Source of the DNA: Persicaria tinctoria
Taxonomy: Eukaryota > Streptophyta > Magnoliopsida > Caryophyllales > Polygonaceae
Reading direction: 5' to 3'
Assembly (NCBI GenBank): GCA_037127255.1
Contig: JBANSL010000018.1
Location: forward strand, 16,961,175 to 17,025,174
Length of the DNA: 64,000 nucleotides
A model generated the notes under the pieces. It worked only from the letters and a program-made list of their open reading frames with translations. It did not search any database and had not been told where the DNA came from. A program made the translations under genes and the position numbers. This document shows, piece by piece, positions 1 to 12,278 of the stretch. Position 1 is the first letter of the stretch. Each line of letters opens with the position of its first letter.

Positions 1-166
1 ATAAAATTTATTATATAAAATTTGTTTTCATTCCGTTTACCTTACGTAATTATACCAAACGAGCCCAAAACCTTAGCCACTTCTAAAAATCTCTATGTTT
101 TCAAGGGTTTTTCAAAAGCAAAACTGCAACCAGTCAATTAGTTATTGGTAAAATCAATTTTAATAA

Positions 167-262
167 GGCCCAAATCCACTATTGGCCCGTTTCCGTAGTT
201 TAATTTGGGCTGGCCCAATGAATCACAATATTAAGGTAGTTGATTCACCGGGGACCGGCCCA
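167..262 (+). promoter_or_regulatory. Site II-like promoter elements of the eS19 gene
   Basis: GGCCCA occurs at 167-172, 212-217 and 257-262, and TGGGCT at 206-211. These match site II (TGGGCY) elements typical of plant ribosomal-protein and other growth-related promoters, which bind TCP-type factors. They lie 140-235 bases upstream of the start codon of the eS19 gene. The motifs are seen directly; their activity is inferred. Confidence 0.6.
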
Positions 263-306
263 ACACCTCTACCGATTTCTTCAGAACCCCTTTAATATCA
301 GTTACG

Positions 307-315
307 AAACCCTAG
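307..315 (+). promoter_or_regulatory. Telo-box in the eS19 promoter/leader
   Basis: AAACCCTAG at 307-315 is a telo-box, a motif that commonly accompanies site II elements in plant ribosomal-protein promoters. It lies 87 bases upstream of the ATG, so it could be in the core promoter or the transcribed leader. Confidence 0.6.
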
Positions 316-401
316 TACGCCAGAGCTAGAGGCGCGGCGATACCTTGATCCAGAGCTTCTCTTAGAGAGATCGAGTGAGAGAGAAAGGAGCAAGGTCGAC
401 A

Positions 402-1855
402 ATGGCTACCGTCAAAGATGTTTCGCCTCACGAGTTCGTCAAGGCATACGCCTCTCACCTCAAGCGGTCCGGCAAGGTTCGTTATTTTTTTTCACACTCA
501 CTGATTCCATTTCCTGCAATAAAAGTTGAATTTTCGTAGTTTTTACTGTCGAATGTTTGCGTGTTGGCCGCTAGATAGGTTTTTTGCTCTGTTGTGTTTG
601 TGATTTTCGGTTCATCTTAGTCTTGCTTCTGTTAGGCTGATTTGGAATGCTCGATCTTGAATGAAAAGTGAAAACTAATTGTTTGTGGTATGAGTTATGA
701 TGGAAATTAACATCTGTGAACAATGATCAATGGAGATTTTGTGGATTTCAACAGTCATAAGTGGTGTGGATAATTAACATATAACATCTGTGAACAAATG
801 CCAGAAGCTTGTATATTTTCTTGTCGTTATACAGTTGAATGTGGCCAGATAATGATTATTATGCTGTTGGTGGATTGTGCTGGGGGTGATTGTTTACACA
901 TTGGTTATTGATCTTTGTTTCCCCTATTATTTGAAGGTCTATAGGATGATAAAATTTAACAATTCATTGATGCAGCTTGGTCAGATCGTAGGTGAAGTTC
1001 AGTAATGGGGGATAACTAGAGCAACTGGTTTCATGCTTGAATGTGTAATGTCAGTTTCGTAGGGTCTCCATTGCAGCACTTAACTTATGATTTAAATTTT
1101 CATAAATTGCTTTTATATGCAATCGGGTCTGCTCTAATTTGCTCTTTCTACGTTTTTTTGCCCTCCATGTTTATTATGTATCTAGTGCAGCACTAAATTA
1201 TGAATTCAATTGCCATTACCTGCCTTTTCTACTTTTTTGATTCCTTTTGATGCCGTCTGCAAATTTGGCTTGGTTGATTGATTATAGTTATTTTCTGATT
1301 GAAGGTGGAGTTGCCGCACTGGACAGACATTGTGAAAACTGGAACCCTCAAGGAGCTTGCTCCTTATGATGCTGACTGGTACTTCATTAGAGCCGGTATG
1401 TCACTGCTGCAACCTTCACAATGCTTTGCTTGGAAAAAATCTAAAATTGACACCTTCTGTTATTCTGACATCTCTATTTCTTCTCTATGGCAGCTTCAAT
1501 GGCCAGGAAAATCTACTTGAGGGGTGGTGTTGGAGTAGGCGGTTTCAAGAGGATCTATGGAGGCAGCAAGAGAAATGGAAGCCGCCCTCCTCATTTCGGC
1601 AAGAGCAGTGGTGCTGTTGCCCGTAACATCCTCCAGCAGTTGCAGAACATGAATATTGTTGAGCTAGACCCTAAGGGGTGAGTTACTTTTGCCTAGTTTC
1701 AGTTCATGTTCAATTTGGTTTTTTGTTTTCATGTGCAATTTGCATTTTGTTAAACTTATATTCTTGTATATGCCAGTGGAAGGAGAATCACATCCAGTGG
1801 AAGGCGTGATCTGGATCAAGTTGCTGGAAGAATCATTGCTCCTGTTGAAGAGTGA
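402..1855 (+). CDS. RPS19: 40S ribosomal protein S19 (eS19), four exons
   Basis: Structural protein of the cytosolic 40S subunit, needed for small-subunit maturation. Exons read as 402-476, 1305-1395, 1494-1677 and 1777-1855; all introns are GT-AG and the joined frame is 142 codons plus stop, the usual eS19 length. The first exon encodes [16 protein letters not shown] and stops after a lysine codon; exon 2 starts [13 protein letters not shown]; exon 3 holds the conserved [16 protein letters not shown] and the basic [12 protein letters not shown] stretch; exon 4 ends [11 protein letters not shown]. The start is the first ATG of the leader and matches the family N-terminus. Intron 1 is long (828 bp). 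The gene looks intact, and upstream telo-box and site II motifs fit a ribosomal-protein gene. Confidence 0.96.
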
Positions 1856-2776
1856 GTTGAGAGTTTTTGCTCTAGCATCCCATAGACAATCTTTAGATGC
1901 GTGTTCTCGTTGTTTCATCCTGTTTTTCTCTGTTCTCTTTTCCATTCTAAAGTGGAGGTAGATGCAAAGTGGACTTGAATCGTTCAATCATTCTCGTGTA
2001 TCAGAATTATGACATTTTGTTCTCTGTTTCTGTCATAGACTTCAATCTTATAATCTGGAAACTCAAAATTTGAGACTTTATTATAATTGGTTCCCAACTC
2101 GACCTAAAGCTTTTGTAATGGCGAGTTAGAGCTATGTTTTTTGTTCGCGCATCTGCATTACTGCATTATGGATTTAATTGTTGTCTTGACAATTGGTTGT
2201 AATTGGCCATCATCAATGAAAGAACCAAACCACTTTACCTCTATCTCCCTCATAATCTCTACTCTCTCCTTCTTTTCTGTCTAATTTCTCACCTCCTTCC
2301 TTTAACCTCTGCAACTCTCTCCCTTCTCCTTCCATTCATCAATCCTCCCACAAGCTTCCATGGGAGCTCGACCTGTCCATCCCTTTGGTGACATAACTCT
2401 GTGTTTCATTAATTTTGCTCGGTCTTCACAGTCGTTGACTAATTGGTTCGGTTTAGAACTATTTTTAATGTAGGGGTTGAGCCAATGCTTAAAGATTGCT
2501 TGAACAAACTATGGATCCGATTCCTTGGCCTCGTCAATTAAAGCACTCTCCAATTGCTTGCCTGCTTGAGTACCAAGATTACACAAATAACAAAGGATGA
2601 GATGAGTTACAATGAAATCTCTGGGTTTGGGTTTGAACTTGAGTTGGTGTATTGGGATGAGGTGCTAGATGCCCTTATCAGGATGAGGTTCTACTAGCCG
2701 AACTAGCAAATTTTTTAAAAGAAGCCATTAAAACCATAATGCAGGAAGTTTTGTTGAGATGAATAATAGTGGTGGC
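1856..2776. other. eS19 3' region and intergenic DNA
   Basis: This stretch follows the eS19 stop codon and contains its 3' untranslated region, whose end I cannot place, followed by AT-rich non-coding DNA with a CT-rich patch around 2230-2380. No gene was recognised. Confidence 0.4.
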
Positions 2777-3216
2777 CGGTGGGTCAAGCTCAGTACGGAT
2801 AGGGTTTCGAAAGGGAATCTAGGAATGGCGGGGTGGAGGCATATTCCGGGGTGTCGAGGGCTCTTTTAGGAGAGCGTTTGATTAACTCGGTGAAGGAGGA
2901 GGTGCAATCGGCAGCTCATAGACCGGTGCTGCCGAATCATCAAAGACACGCCATGGGAGGTGTCGATCAGCCAGGTAACAAGGTTGCAGATGCACTTGCT
3001 AACTTGGCTCTTAGCACGTCGAGTACCCTTACTATTATTCACAATCTTCGTGGACGTTATGTACCTAAGCCCAGTTACCAGGATCTCAGGCAAAATTTTC
3101 TAAATAATACAGTAATAAAAGAGGGCTTTGCCCTCCTTAGCACCAAAGATAAACAAAAGAATAAAGAAAGGAAGGCGCTCGGTGAATTGAGAGGGAACGA
3201 CGGCAGTGGCTGTTGA
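2777..3216 (+). pseudogene. Decayed retroelement RNase H fragment
   Basis: A frame near 2777-2865 reads WVKLSTDRVSKGN..GMAGW, the start of an RNase H fold of the kind found at the C-terminus of plant LINEs and related retroelements. A second frame near 2960-3010 reads GNKVADALANLAL, matching the C-terminal RNase H helix (x-N-x-x-A-D-A-L-A). The two halves are in different frames and the catalytic core between them is lost. A run of T follows at about 3247. This is a relic, not a working gene; which retroelement class it came from is uncertain. Confidence 0.6.
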
Positions 3217-5653
3217 GGCGCCGTATCAGACGCCGGTGTCTTACCTCTTTTTTTTTTTTTTTTTTTTAAATCACACAAAACATTTCAAAGTAAGTGATTG
3301 TTTCTATGATTGTAGGAAAAACATGGGAAGCTAAAATGGGAGGGGCTTTGTCGCATTTTGATTAAAACGTGCAAAAAATATAAAATAAAATAAAATGACC
3401 TATATTCTGAGACGGATGTATTATAATTCTACTTCCTACCCTAACGCTGTCTTGGGACTTTTTGGAGGTACTACTTGGAGATCACGATGTTAATCTCGCA
3501 CATCCTTCTTCAATTTCAGGCTTTTGAAACAGAAGGGATCAGTCACATATCCCGGAAGATCAACATAGTGACTGGCTAAATTGCTCGACTTCACCATACA
3601 ATAATAAATCCATATCAATAATGTCGCATTTAGCAGTTCAAACTCTCATTTTTTAAGATGCTATCGAATAACGGACTACCCACACTTGATACCATCCAAA
3701 GTCCAAACCCTTGCTTATTAAAAAAATATACTAAAAATCTACTTCCTAATCTCCCTTCACACGTGATTAACTCTTATCTTCAAAGCTGTATCAATATTTC
3801 AGCAAATTAAACAATACAGAGTATCATCAAGTGTTGACATAGCTGAGTTGTATGGCTGCATTCCATGTGATTTACTCTTTATCTATTTGTTGGGATCCCC
3901 ACCGATCTCCCTTCACACGAGTGCTCCTCCTACCATGGAAAAATGTCTTCTTTCCACCATATAATTATTTTTTTAAATCACAATTTTTGATATTTTGAGT
4001 TGGTCATACTTGCTACTGTTGGTAGCACAAACTTTGTCATTGACACGAATAACAATAATGTTTTGATTACCGATTTTTTATTTATTTTTAAGCTCAATTT
4101 AAATTCAGACTCGACTCGAATTTAACTCAAAGCATTCAAATTTTGTGAAATTTATAAAATTTCTCTTATTTTATCATGTTAGGAGTAAGTAAGGCTATTT
4201 TATGAGTCTTCTTATTCAAACACAGCTCAAAGTCGAATCGAAAAAGGATTGGTTTGAACTTGTTCACTTAACAAAATAAGTCGAGTATGAACACATTTTA
4301 AAGCTCAAGTTCAAATTCATGCTCCACTCAATCTCGACTCGTTTCTAAACTACTTGATTGTCTCAAATAACAACTCTAACTCTACTCTTAAAAACCAATA
4401 GTCTCTCCTTTCATGGGATATGACCTTTGTCCCAAACTCAATTCAATAGTTTGTATACAACTTCAGGAGACCCATTTTGTTAGTTGATGGTAATAAAAAA
4501 AAACAAAAACAAATCAAATAGTCCAAACTTGTATCACCTAAATTACTTGTAACTTGTTCCCACAACCTTCAACCTACATGTTTAATTTGACTTATGTTAT
4601 GTTCTACTACATTCGTAGTTGGGAAACAACTAAATTAATAGAATTAGGTTTAATTAGGGGGTGTGTGTGTGTGAGATCAAACAAAAGTCACTTGCAACAA
4701 TTGATTGAGATCGGCACTTGCTTTGATTTCAGAGCAATGTGGATTGGGATTGTGAAGCTTTGAATTGTTGGGATTTTAATTCACCGCAACTCATGGTCTT
4801 GGTTTCATATATAGGGAGTACTAATTAACCAAAACTCTTTCAATTGTTTTCTTCAAAAAATAAAATAAAAAAACTTTATTAATTACTCGGGATGAAAATG
4901 TGTTTTAATTGTGTTTAGTGATGCATTTTAATGCTGCCTCATCCAACTGTCCCCCCACGTTACCTACTTACTGTATTAGTTAATGAAATTTAATTAATTG
5001 CCCCTAAAAAATGGTTTTTAAAAAAAGGAGGGCTATCAATTAATGTGGAATTAATTGGAACCGGTGGATCATTTATGAAATTTAGGAGGTAAGGCAATTA
5101 ATTTGACCCACTTTGGTTAGTAATATTTAAATTCAATAAATCTGTACTATCTTAAGTTATAGGATGTCCTGAAATTCATTGGGATCTTGTATTCTAAATA
5201 GTTTTTGTATTGGAATAGAAGGAACCGAAGCTGGCAACAAGTAATAAAACTACACAATCCAATGTAGCAATTGGCACTTGCTAGTTGTTTAATGGATTAG
5301 AGGTTGAAGATCATGTGGGGTTATTAATGACATATCGATCAATGTACTAGTACTTGTAAATTGGATCAATTCGGGTACTTTGAATGCTTTGCTTGATTTT
5401 TGCATGGATTCCCTCTCTTTAATGGAAATTTGTTAATTTGCTAGTACTCCTAGACCTAGTAGTAAAGATTCAGTACGTTGTTTAATAACTTTTTTCTATA
5501 TCATAATAGTTATATTTGTGTTGTATGTTCGACGGTTTTTCGTCTACCAACTTATCGGCGTATCGAGAATCAGGTATGTCTGATATCGAATTCTTACTTT
5601 ATAAAAAAATAGTTGTTGTTCTATTAGTTTTCATATATTTAAAACATAATATT
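3217..5653. other. AT-rich intergenic DNA
   Basis: No gene is supported. Contents seen: a T-rich tract at about 3247-3268, a short GT run near 4661-4671, and a segment at about 4080-4345 rich in CGACTCG / GAGCTCAA-type words that recur at about 22330-22690 and 43650-43800, which suggests an old dispersed repeat. Short open frames here look like chance. Confidence 0.4.
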
Positions 5654-5986
5654 AAGAGTCAGTTTGGTAAAACATAGCTGATGACTGATGAGGTAGCCGA
5701 AGCTGGTAGAGTAGCTGAAGCTGATGAATTAAGTGTGTTAAATATATGTTAAATTGGAGTTTTCAGAAGATAGTAAAGTGTTTGGTAACCCAACTGATAA
5801 AGTGGCTGATGCAAACTAATTGATGAGATAGAAAAAAATGAATAAAATTCTGAAAAGTTTGGGGTAACTTGAAATCCAATTTCAAAAGCTAATTAAATTA
5901 AAACCATATATTTAACTTATTTAAAACTATAAAATATTAAAATCAAAAGCTCCGAAAAGCTACTTGCACTACCAAACGGACCCTAA
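5654..5986. mobile_element. MITE-like element with GGGTCCGTTTGGTA termini
   Basis: The left end reads GAGTCAGTTTGGTA and the right end, reverse-complemented, reads GGGTCCGTTTGGTA, giving imperfect terminal inverted repeats about 330 bp apart. The interior has no coding capacity and repeats words such as GTAGCTGAAGCTGATGA. These ends resemble non-autonomous hAT-type MITEs common in dicots. No clear 8-bp duplication could be fixed because the flanks are low-complexity AT. Confidence 0.55.
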
Positions 5987-6354
5987 ATATATTATTATAC
6001 CCTTATTTTTATTTTTTACTCTATTAAAAACTTCAATTAACAATATTGCATGTATAATTATAAAGCGAAATTTATAACACTAGTTGCAAAAAAAAAAGGA
6101 TTTTTAATAAGAAGTACTGTACTATTTTGTTCGGATTAAAAAAAAAATTGTAGCTAATTATGCCTTATTTTTTAACTTAGGTTTACATGTATTGAAGGAT
6201 TCTCCTTCGAGAACTAGTCGTATACTCGTATTGTTTTCAACGATCTCAGTGAGTATATTTTCCGATAAGATTTTTTATTTATTCGATTTCCGTTTTAGAA
6301 AAAATATATTATTAATTAAAATACATTAGTTAAATTTTCTATCCTAATCCTTGT

Positions 6355-6357
<3 letters not shown>
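5987..6357. other. AT-rich intergenic DNA
   Basis: No feature beyond homopolymer-rich AT sequence was seen between the MITE-like element and the (TA)n tract. Confidence 0.4.

Positions 6358-6396
<39 letters not shown>
6358..6396. repeat. (TA)n microsatellite, left flank of element E1
   Basis: About 39 bases of uninterrupted TA dinucleotide repeat directly abut the left terminus of E1. A second (TA)n run (8188-8210) abuts its right terminus, as expected if the element inserted into a TA microsatellite and split it. Confidence 0.9.
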
Positions 6397-6399
<3 letters not shown>

Positions 6400-6619
6400 G
6401 TTGGGTCAGGTGTACACAACCCTTATTGTGTTTTGTGTTAACAAATATAGGCCATTGATTGATTAGAAATGAATGGGTGAGATTAATTGAGATTTTTTCT
6501 TTTTTATTTTTAAAAAAACTAGTAGGCCCCACCGCTTTTATAGGCAACTTGCTGAAGCAAAGCGCGTGAGTTTTTTTTAGAGAACTTTTTTTTGTAGGGG
6601 GGATGAGATTTCGGTTGCA

Positions 6620-7335
6620 CTATGTGTTCAATGAATAATAACGAGCAAATTACCGAATAAATCCAGATTATCAATGAATAATGACTCTGAAATTGTCGAA
6701 TATTCGATAAATTCATTGTTAATTTCAAATAGAGTTTGAATTTCAAGAATCCCACATCTAATTAACCACCTACAAATGAATAATTCCTTATTATAAACGA
6801 ATAGTAACTCTGAACTTGCCGAATACTCGATAAATTCACATACAATTTTATACAGAGTTTGAATTTCTACAAACCTACATCTAGTTACCCACCTAAAAAT
6901 GAATAATTTCTTATTATAAACGAATAGTAACTTTGAACTTGCCGAATACTCGATAAATTCACACAAATTTTATACGAAGTTTGAATTTCACACAATTTTA
7001 TACGAAGTTTGAATTTCAACAAACCTACGTCTAATTGCCCAAAAAAAAAACAAATGAATAATTCCTTATTATAAACGAATAGTAACTCTGAACTTGCCGA
7101 ATACTCGATAAATTCACACACAATTTTATACAGCGTTTGAATTTCAACAAACCTAGGCTATATCTAATTGCCCCTATACATATGAATAATTTCTAATTAT
7201 TAACGAATAATGACTATAAACTTGCCGAATAGTCAATAAATTCATGAGCTTGAATTCCAAGAAACCTACATCTACTTGCCCCCTAACAATTCCTTATTAT
7301 CAACGAATAATTACTCTGAATTTGCCGAATATATT
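6620..7335. repeat. ~123-bp tandem array inside E1
   Basis: A unit containing TTGCCGAATACTCGATAAATTC, a TTTTATAC..AGTTTGAATTTC block and GAATAATTCCTTATTATAAACGAATA recurs with GCCGAATA-type landmarks at about 6698, 6821, 6944, 7099, 7228 and 7328. Spacings are 123, 123, 155, 129 and 100; the 155 step contains an internal ~30-bp duplication. The array keeps long open frames on the minus strand only because the unit length is a multiple of three; no protein function is implied. Confidence 0.85.
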
Positions 7336-7664
7336 GTTCAAACCACTTATACTACATGATTCATACCATTTAAAAGCGGTTATTTAGATGAGTTGTTCAT
7401 CCCCTTTAGCAGATCTCCTTTCATGATTGCAAATTTGAGTTGGGGCCTAGCACCTCCCATTACATAGTCATAGAAGCCAAGCTGGCTAAAAAGGAGATTG
7501 GAATCCAATCAAAACTCAAAATTGAAATAAATGGCAGCAGTAGATTGGAATTCAAGTCATGGATGCACTGCAATATGTGTATGTTTAGAGAACAAAGTTA
7601 AACAAAACAGCAACAGAAAAAAAAATAGTGAATGAAGAAGAAGCTATTTAAGGGGGCGATCGAT

Positions 7665-7980
7665 CTCCATCCTTAATTGCCTCTGAGTTTTATAGGCAAT
7701 GGGATGGTTTTGTGTTCATCCGCTTCCGTTTCTGTCAAACACGGCCACCGAAGAGAGCGATCTCCTAGCAGCGCAGCACCAATCGCCGCTGCCGATGGCC
7801 ACGTAATTGTCGCCAAGCCCAATCGCCTTCGTCCGTTGGATCGCCTTGACCGCACCTCTGAGCGCTACACCTCCGTCACACCTCTGATCGTTAGATCACC
7901 GACCGTCCACTCCGCCTTCGACGCCGCCTTTGTCGTCCGCTGGATATCGCCTCTCTTCCTCACTGGTCTCTCTCTGTGAT
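7665..7980. other. GC-rich coding-like segment inside E1
   Basis: This stretch is strikingly GC-rich compared with the rest of E1 and stays open for about 100 codons on the plus strand (7677-7979) and 60 on the minus strand. It has no motif that I recognise. It may be a captured piece of host gene or an element-specific first exon. E2 has a GC-rich patch at the matching place with different sequence. Confidence 0.4.
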
Positions 7981-8187
7981 TTTTTGGGTTAAAGAGTGGT
8001 TAGGGTTTTGATGGATATCACGTCATTCACGCGCTATTAATTTAGGGGTGGGTGTTCTTATTTTTTATTTAATTTACAATTAAGTCAATAAATTGGATTA
8101 ATCTTGGTCATCTATTTTGCCTCAACCAATGGCCCAGATTTGTTAACATTTAACATGTTAAGAGTTGTTAACATTTGATCCACATTC

Positions 8188-8210
8188 TATATATATATAT
8201 ATATATATAT
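8188..8210. repeat. (TA)n microsatellite, right flank of element E1
   Basis: TA dinucleotide run directly after the right terminus of E1; see the left flank at 6358-6396. Confidence 0.85.
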
Positions 8211-8757
8211 GATAAGAAACATAATTAAGGATAATTTTCCATAATTTAATTATTTTAAGCTTTTATAGTATTGATTTTTTAGACTCAATGCTTTTGTTTG
8301 TTAGAAAATCTTTTCTAATTAGGCTTCTTAATAGAAAGACAGGTTTTACATATATGACAAGTCGGCTTTTCAAACGACACCAAAAGTACCAGAAATTATG
8401 AATAAGAAATCCAAAGTTTAACAAATATCATATCTAATAATAAATGGCAGAGCCAATAAAACAACATTTGAAGAAACAATTTGCAAGACAAAGTCACAAC
8501 TATCAAAATGGCGAGCAAACGCGCTATCCCAAGAAGGAAGAGCCACCCTTGTCACAACAAACCTAGCGGCAAAACCCAGTTTTGTCTTGCAAAACTTCAT
8601 GCTCCCAAGCTAAATGCACAAAGAACTTGACCAAATAAGCAGAACCTTTTTCTGGAATAATGATCTGTCATATAAACCGCTAATCGGGTGGGACAAAGTA
8701 TGTAAGACAAGAAAATGGTGGAGCTGGAATCCACAAAACAAAAGACATGAATTCCGC

Positions 8758-9960
8758 TAGGGGTGGGCACGGGACGGGATTGGGCCAGGACGGGACTCGT
8801 CCCGCGGAATTTTTTCGGGACGGGATTGACATTTTTTTTTCGGGACGGGATGGTGTCTGGATGGGACGGGATCGGAACGGGACGAGCCTTGTCCCGCATA
8901 TAAAAATAATAAAATATTATATAAATTTGCAAAGTGAAAAATGCTTTCATAATTCATTATTTAGTTTAATATGTTGAATACGGTATTATTCTCAACTATA
9001 TTATTCAATAATAATAATAATAATAATAATAATAGTTCTAATATTATAATACTATCATTAATTCATACAATTATTGTATAATTAATTATAATGTTCAACA
9101 TATTTGGCTACATTATCTTACTAGATCAGGACGGAAAGGAATTGAGACGAGATTTACCAATATTGTCTAATTATCGATTGATAGTTAGGAAGAATACCGT
9201 ATTTAATTAGCTATTTGCCTCTTGTAACTCTAAATGGGCGGGATGTGTGTGTCGATCTGACGGGATCCTCTCCATTGACTCAGTCTGGAATTTCTGACTT
9301 TATGCCTGGTCGTGCTGTTGTTGATGTTGCTCGACGTAAGTGTGTCAAGTATCAAGATTTGTGTACGGCGGCTGGTTATGGTTTCCTACCCTTCTCATTC
9401 TCTTCATTGGGGGAGTTGGATACAGATGCGGTTGCATTGCTGAAGCGGATTAAGAAATTCTCGGTATCTCAGGATGCTGGGGCTCGTGCTGCACGTTATA
9501 TTTTTACTAGACTTGGCTTTGTTATCGCTAAAGGAGTGGGTGCCCAGATAGTATCTCGGTTGCCCACTAATTTCTTGTAATCTGTTTTTATTATTATAAT
9601 AATAATAATAATAAAAAGAATAATAATAATAAAAAAATAAAAATAATAATCCCACGTTATAATTAAAAATAAAATAAAATAAAATAACATATTTTTATTG
9701 TTATTATTATAAAATAATTATACTTTACAAGAAAAAAATATAATATGATATAATAATAATATAATAATAATAATAATAATAATAATTTTATTATAAATTA
9801 ATATTATTATTAAATTATATTATATTATTATTATTATTATTATTATTAGAAATTGAATTTTTTTATTATATTTATAAATAATATTTGCTCAAAATAATAA
9901 TACTAATAATATATTATTATTATTCTATAATATTATAATATTATTATTATTATTATAAAA

Positions 9961-9991
<31 letters not shown>

Positions 9992-10153
9992 GCGGGACGG
10001 GACGGGATTTGCGGGATCCCACCGGGATCGTCCCGCGTTTCGTCTCGCATAATTTTTGCGGGACGGGATCGGGATGGGATTCGCTATTTTGTCCTAAATC
10101 CCACCGGGATCGGGACGGGACCGGGACAGGATCGGGATTTGTGCCCACCCCTA
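8758..10153 (+). mobile_element. hAT-like non-autonomous element, copy C1
   Basis: Termini are a perfect 13-bp inverted repeat (TAGGGGTGGGCAC / GTGCCCACCCCTA), flanked by a perfect 8-bp duplication AATTCCGC (8750-8757 and 10154-10161), diagnostic of the hAT superfamily. The outer ~150 bp at each end are packed with GGGACGGGAT-type words, the interior is AT-triplet repeat, and an open frame lies at 9185-9580. It inserted into the LINE relic. No transposase is encoded. Confidence 0.93.
9185..9580 (+). pseudogene. Open frame carried by C1 (captured fragment?)
   Basis: About 131 codons open from just after a stop at 9182-9184 to the stop at 9578-9580. There is no ATG near its start; the first in-frame ATG is inside, at the MPGRAVVD stretch (about 9301). 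Conserved blocks are DLTGSSPLTQSGISDFMPGR, KYQDLCTAAGYGFLPFSFSS, DAVALLKRIKKFSVSQDAG and the end FVIAKGVGAQIVSRLPTNFL. I recall similar C-terminal segments in plant predicted proteins of retroelement origin, but cannot verify it here. The same frame is present in C2 and C3. It is best read as a captured gene fragment spread by the element. Confidence 0.6.
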
Positions 10154-10776
10154 AATTCCGCATTACAGATGAAACTACAATGGAAAATACTAGCGGAGCC
10201 AGAAAACCTATGGGTCCAAACCATCTCACATAAGTACTTGAAAGATGAACACATTCTAAGCTACGAAAGGAAAAGAGTCCTGGCAATGGATAAAACTAAT
10301 GGAGATAAAAGATGAATTATGTAAAGGCCTCATATGGCAAATAAGAAATGGAAAAAGGATCAACTTTTGGACTGACAGATGGTTAGACGATGACACACTA
10401 GAAAATAGATGCCTTGTGCAAGATAGGATCAACAAAAGTGACAAAAGTAGACAAATACATAAATGACAACAGACGATGGAACACTATTGACCTCAAACAC
10501 ATGTTACCAACGCCGATCATTGAAAAGATTGAAGCGACATTTATCCTAGGAAACCAAATAGAGGACAGACTATATTGGAGAAAAGATAAATTTGGATGGT
10601 TCGGCACCGCGAGTGCGCTCCGACACATTACAGAAAACAATGGAATCACACCACCTAAAACGGCATGGATTTGGGCCTTAGATGTAGCTGGAAGTTGTAT
10701 AACAACGGAATCACAACAAAGACTAGACTAAACGCCAAAGGAGTGGCCCTCCCTTCCACATGCGTCCTATGTGATG

Positions 10777-11925
10777 TAGGGGTGGGCACAAATCCCGCAA
10801 ATTCCGATCCCGTCCCGGTCCCGTCTCGATCCCGTCCCGGTCCCGTCCTGATCCCGTCCCGATCCCGGTGGGATTTAGGACAAAATAGTGAATCCCGTCC
10901 CGATCCCGTCCCGCAAAAATTATGCGGGACGAAACGCGGGACGATCCCGGTGGGATCCCGCAAATCCTGTCCCGTCCCGCATATAATAATAATAATAATT
11001 TTTATAATAATAATAATATTATAATATTATAGAATAATAATAATATATTATTAGTATTATTATTTTGAGCAAATATTATTTATAAATATAATAATAATTT
11101 TCAATTTATAATAATAATAAAAATAATAATATTATAATATAATTTAATAATAATATTAATTTATAATAAAATTATTATTATTATATTATTATTATTATAT
11201 CATATTATATTTTTTTCTTGTAAAGTATAATTATTTTATAATAATAACAATAAAAATAAGTTATTTTATTTTATTTTATTTTTAATTATAACGTGGGATT
11301 ATTATTTTTATTTTTATTTTTATTTATTTTTTTATTTTTTTTTATTATTATTATCCTTATTATTATTATTATTATTATTATAATAAAAACAGATTACAAG
11401 AAATTAGTGGGCAACCGAGATACTATCTGGGCACCCACTCCTTTAGCGATAACAAAGCCAAGTCTAGTAAAAATATAATGTGCAGCACGAGCCATAGCAT
11501 CCTGAGATACCGAGAGTTTCTGAATCCGCTTCAGCAATGCAACCGCATTTGTATTTAACTCCCCCAATAAAGAGAATGAGAAGGGTAGGAAACCATAACC
11601 AGCCGCCGTACACAAATCTTGATACTTGACACACTTACGTCGAGCAACATCAACAACAGCACGACCAGGCATAAAGTCAGAAATTCCAGACTGAGTCAAT
11701 GGAGAGGATCCCGTCAAATCGACACACATCCCGCCCATTTAGAGTTACAAGAGGCAAATAGCTAATTAAATACGGTATTCTTCCTAACTATCAATCGATA
11801 ATTAGACAATATTGGTAAATCTCGTCTCAATTCCTTTCCGTCCTGATCTAGTAAGATAATGTAGCCAAATATGTTGAACATTATAATTAATTATACAATC
11901 ATTGTATGAATTAATGATAGTATTA

Positions 11926-11959
<34 letters not shown>

Positions 11960-11969
11960 TTTATTTTTA

Positions 11970-12028
<59 letters not shown>

Positions 12029-12278
12029 GAATAATATAGTTGAGAATAATACCGTATTCAACATATTAAACTAAATAATGAATTATGAAAGCATTTTTCA
12101 CTTTGCAAATTTATATAATATTTTATTATTTTTATATGCGGGACAAGGCCCGTCCTGTCCCGATCCCGTCCCGTCCAGACACCATCCCGTCCCGAAAAAA
12201 AAAATGTCAATCCCGTCCCGAAAAAATTTCGCGGGACGAGTCCCGTCCCGGCCCAATCCCGTCCCGTGCCCACCCCTA
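10777..12278 (-). mobile_element. hAT-like non-autonomous element, copy C2
   Basis: Same 13-bp TIR as C1 and a perfect 8-bp duplication ATGTGATG (10769-10776 and 12279-12286). It lies in the same LINE relic 623 bp from C1 but in the opposite orientation. Differences from C1 are mainly in the (AAT)n/(TTA)n tracts and local runs. The internal open frame is on the minus strand. Confidence 0.93.
11394..11738 (-). pseudogene. Open frame carried by C2
   Basis: Minus-strand counterpart of the C1 frame, with the same blocks (DLTGSSPLTQSGISDFMPGR to VSRLPTNFL). A 2-base loss relative to C1 and C3 near 11727 (the CACACA run before the GTC GAT codons) shifts the upstream frame. Substitutions include LGELNTNAVALL and QDAMARAAHY. 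It has no convincing start codon of its own. Confidence 0.6.

Larger units (their letters stand above)
6397..8187 (+). mobile_element. TIR element E1 inserted in a (TA)n microsatellite
   Basis: The first ~65 bases (GAGGTTGGGTCAGGTGTACA...GTTAACAAATATAGGCCATTGATTG) and the reverse complement of the last ~68 share blocks including CTTA, TGTTAACAAAT and GGCCATTG, defining long imperfect terminal inverted repeats. The flanks on both sides are (TA)n. The interior holds a ~123-bp tandem array, then a GC-rich coding-like patch. The same end sequences and layout occur in E2 (13200-15257) in the opposite orientation. No transposase is visible, so the element is non-autonomous. Microsatellite-targeting elements such as rice Micron behave this way; assignment to a superfamily is open. 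Confidence 0.75.

Noticed and set aside
6344..7121. Minus-strand frames over the (TA)n run and the 123-bp array
   Set aside because: They arise from simple repeat and a tandem unit divisible by three; no protein motif.
8597..8977. Overlapping frames rich in GRDG / PVPSR repeats at element ends (also near 10009-10963, 12058-12309, 56084-56331)
   Set aside because: Produced by GGGACGGGAT repeats in all frames and both strands; no start context or homology.
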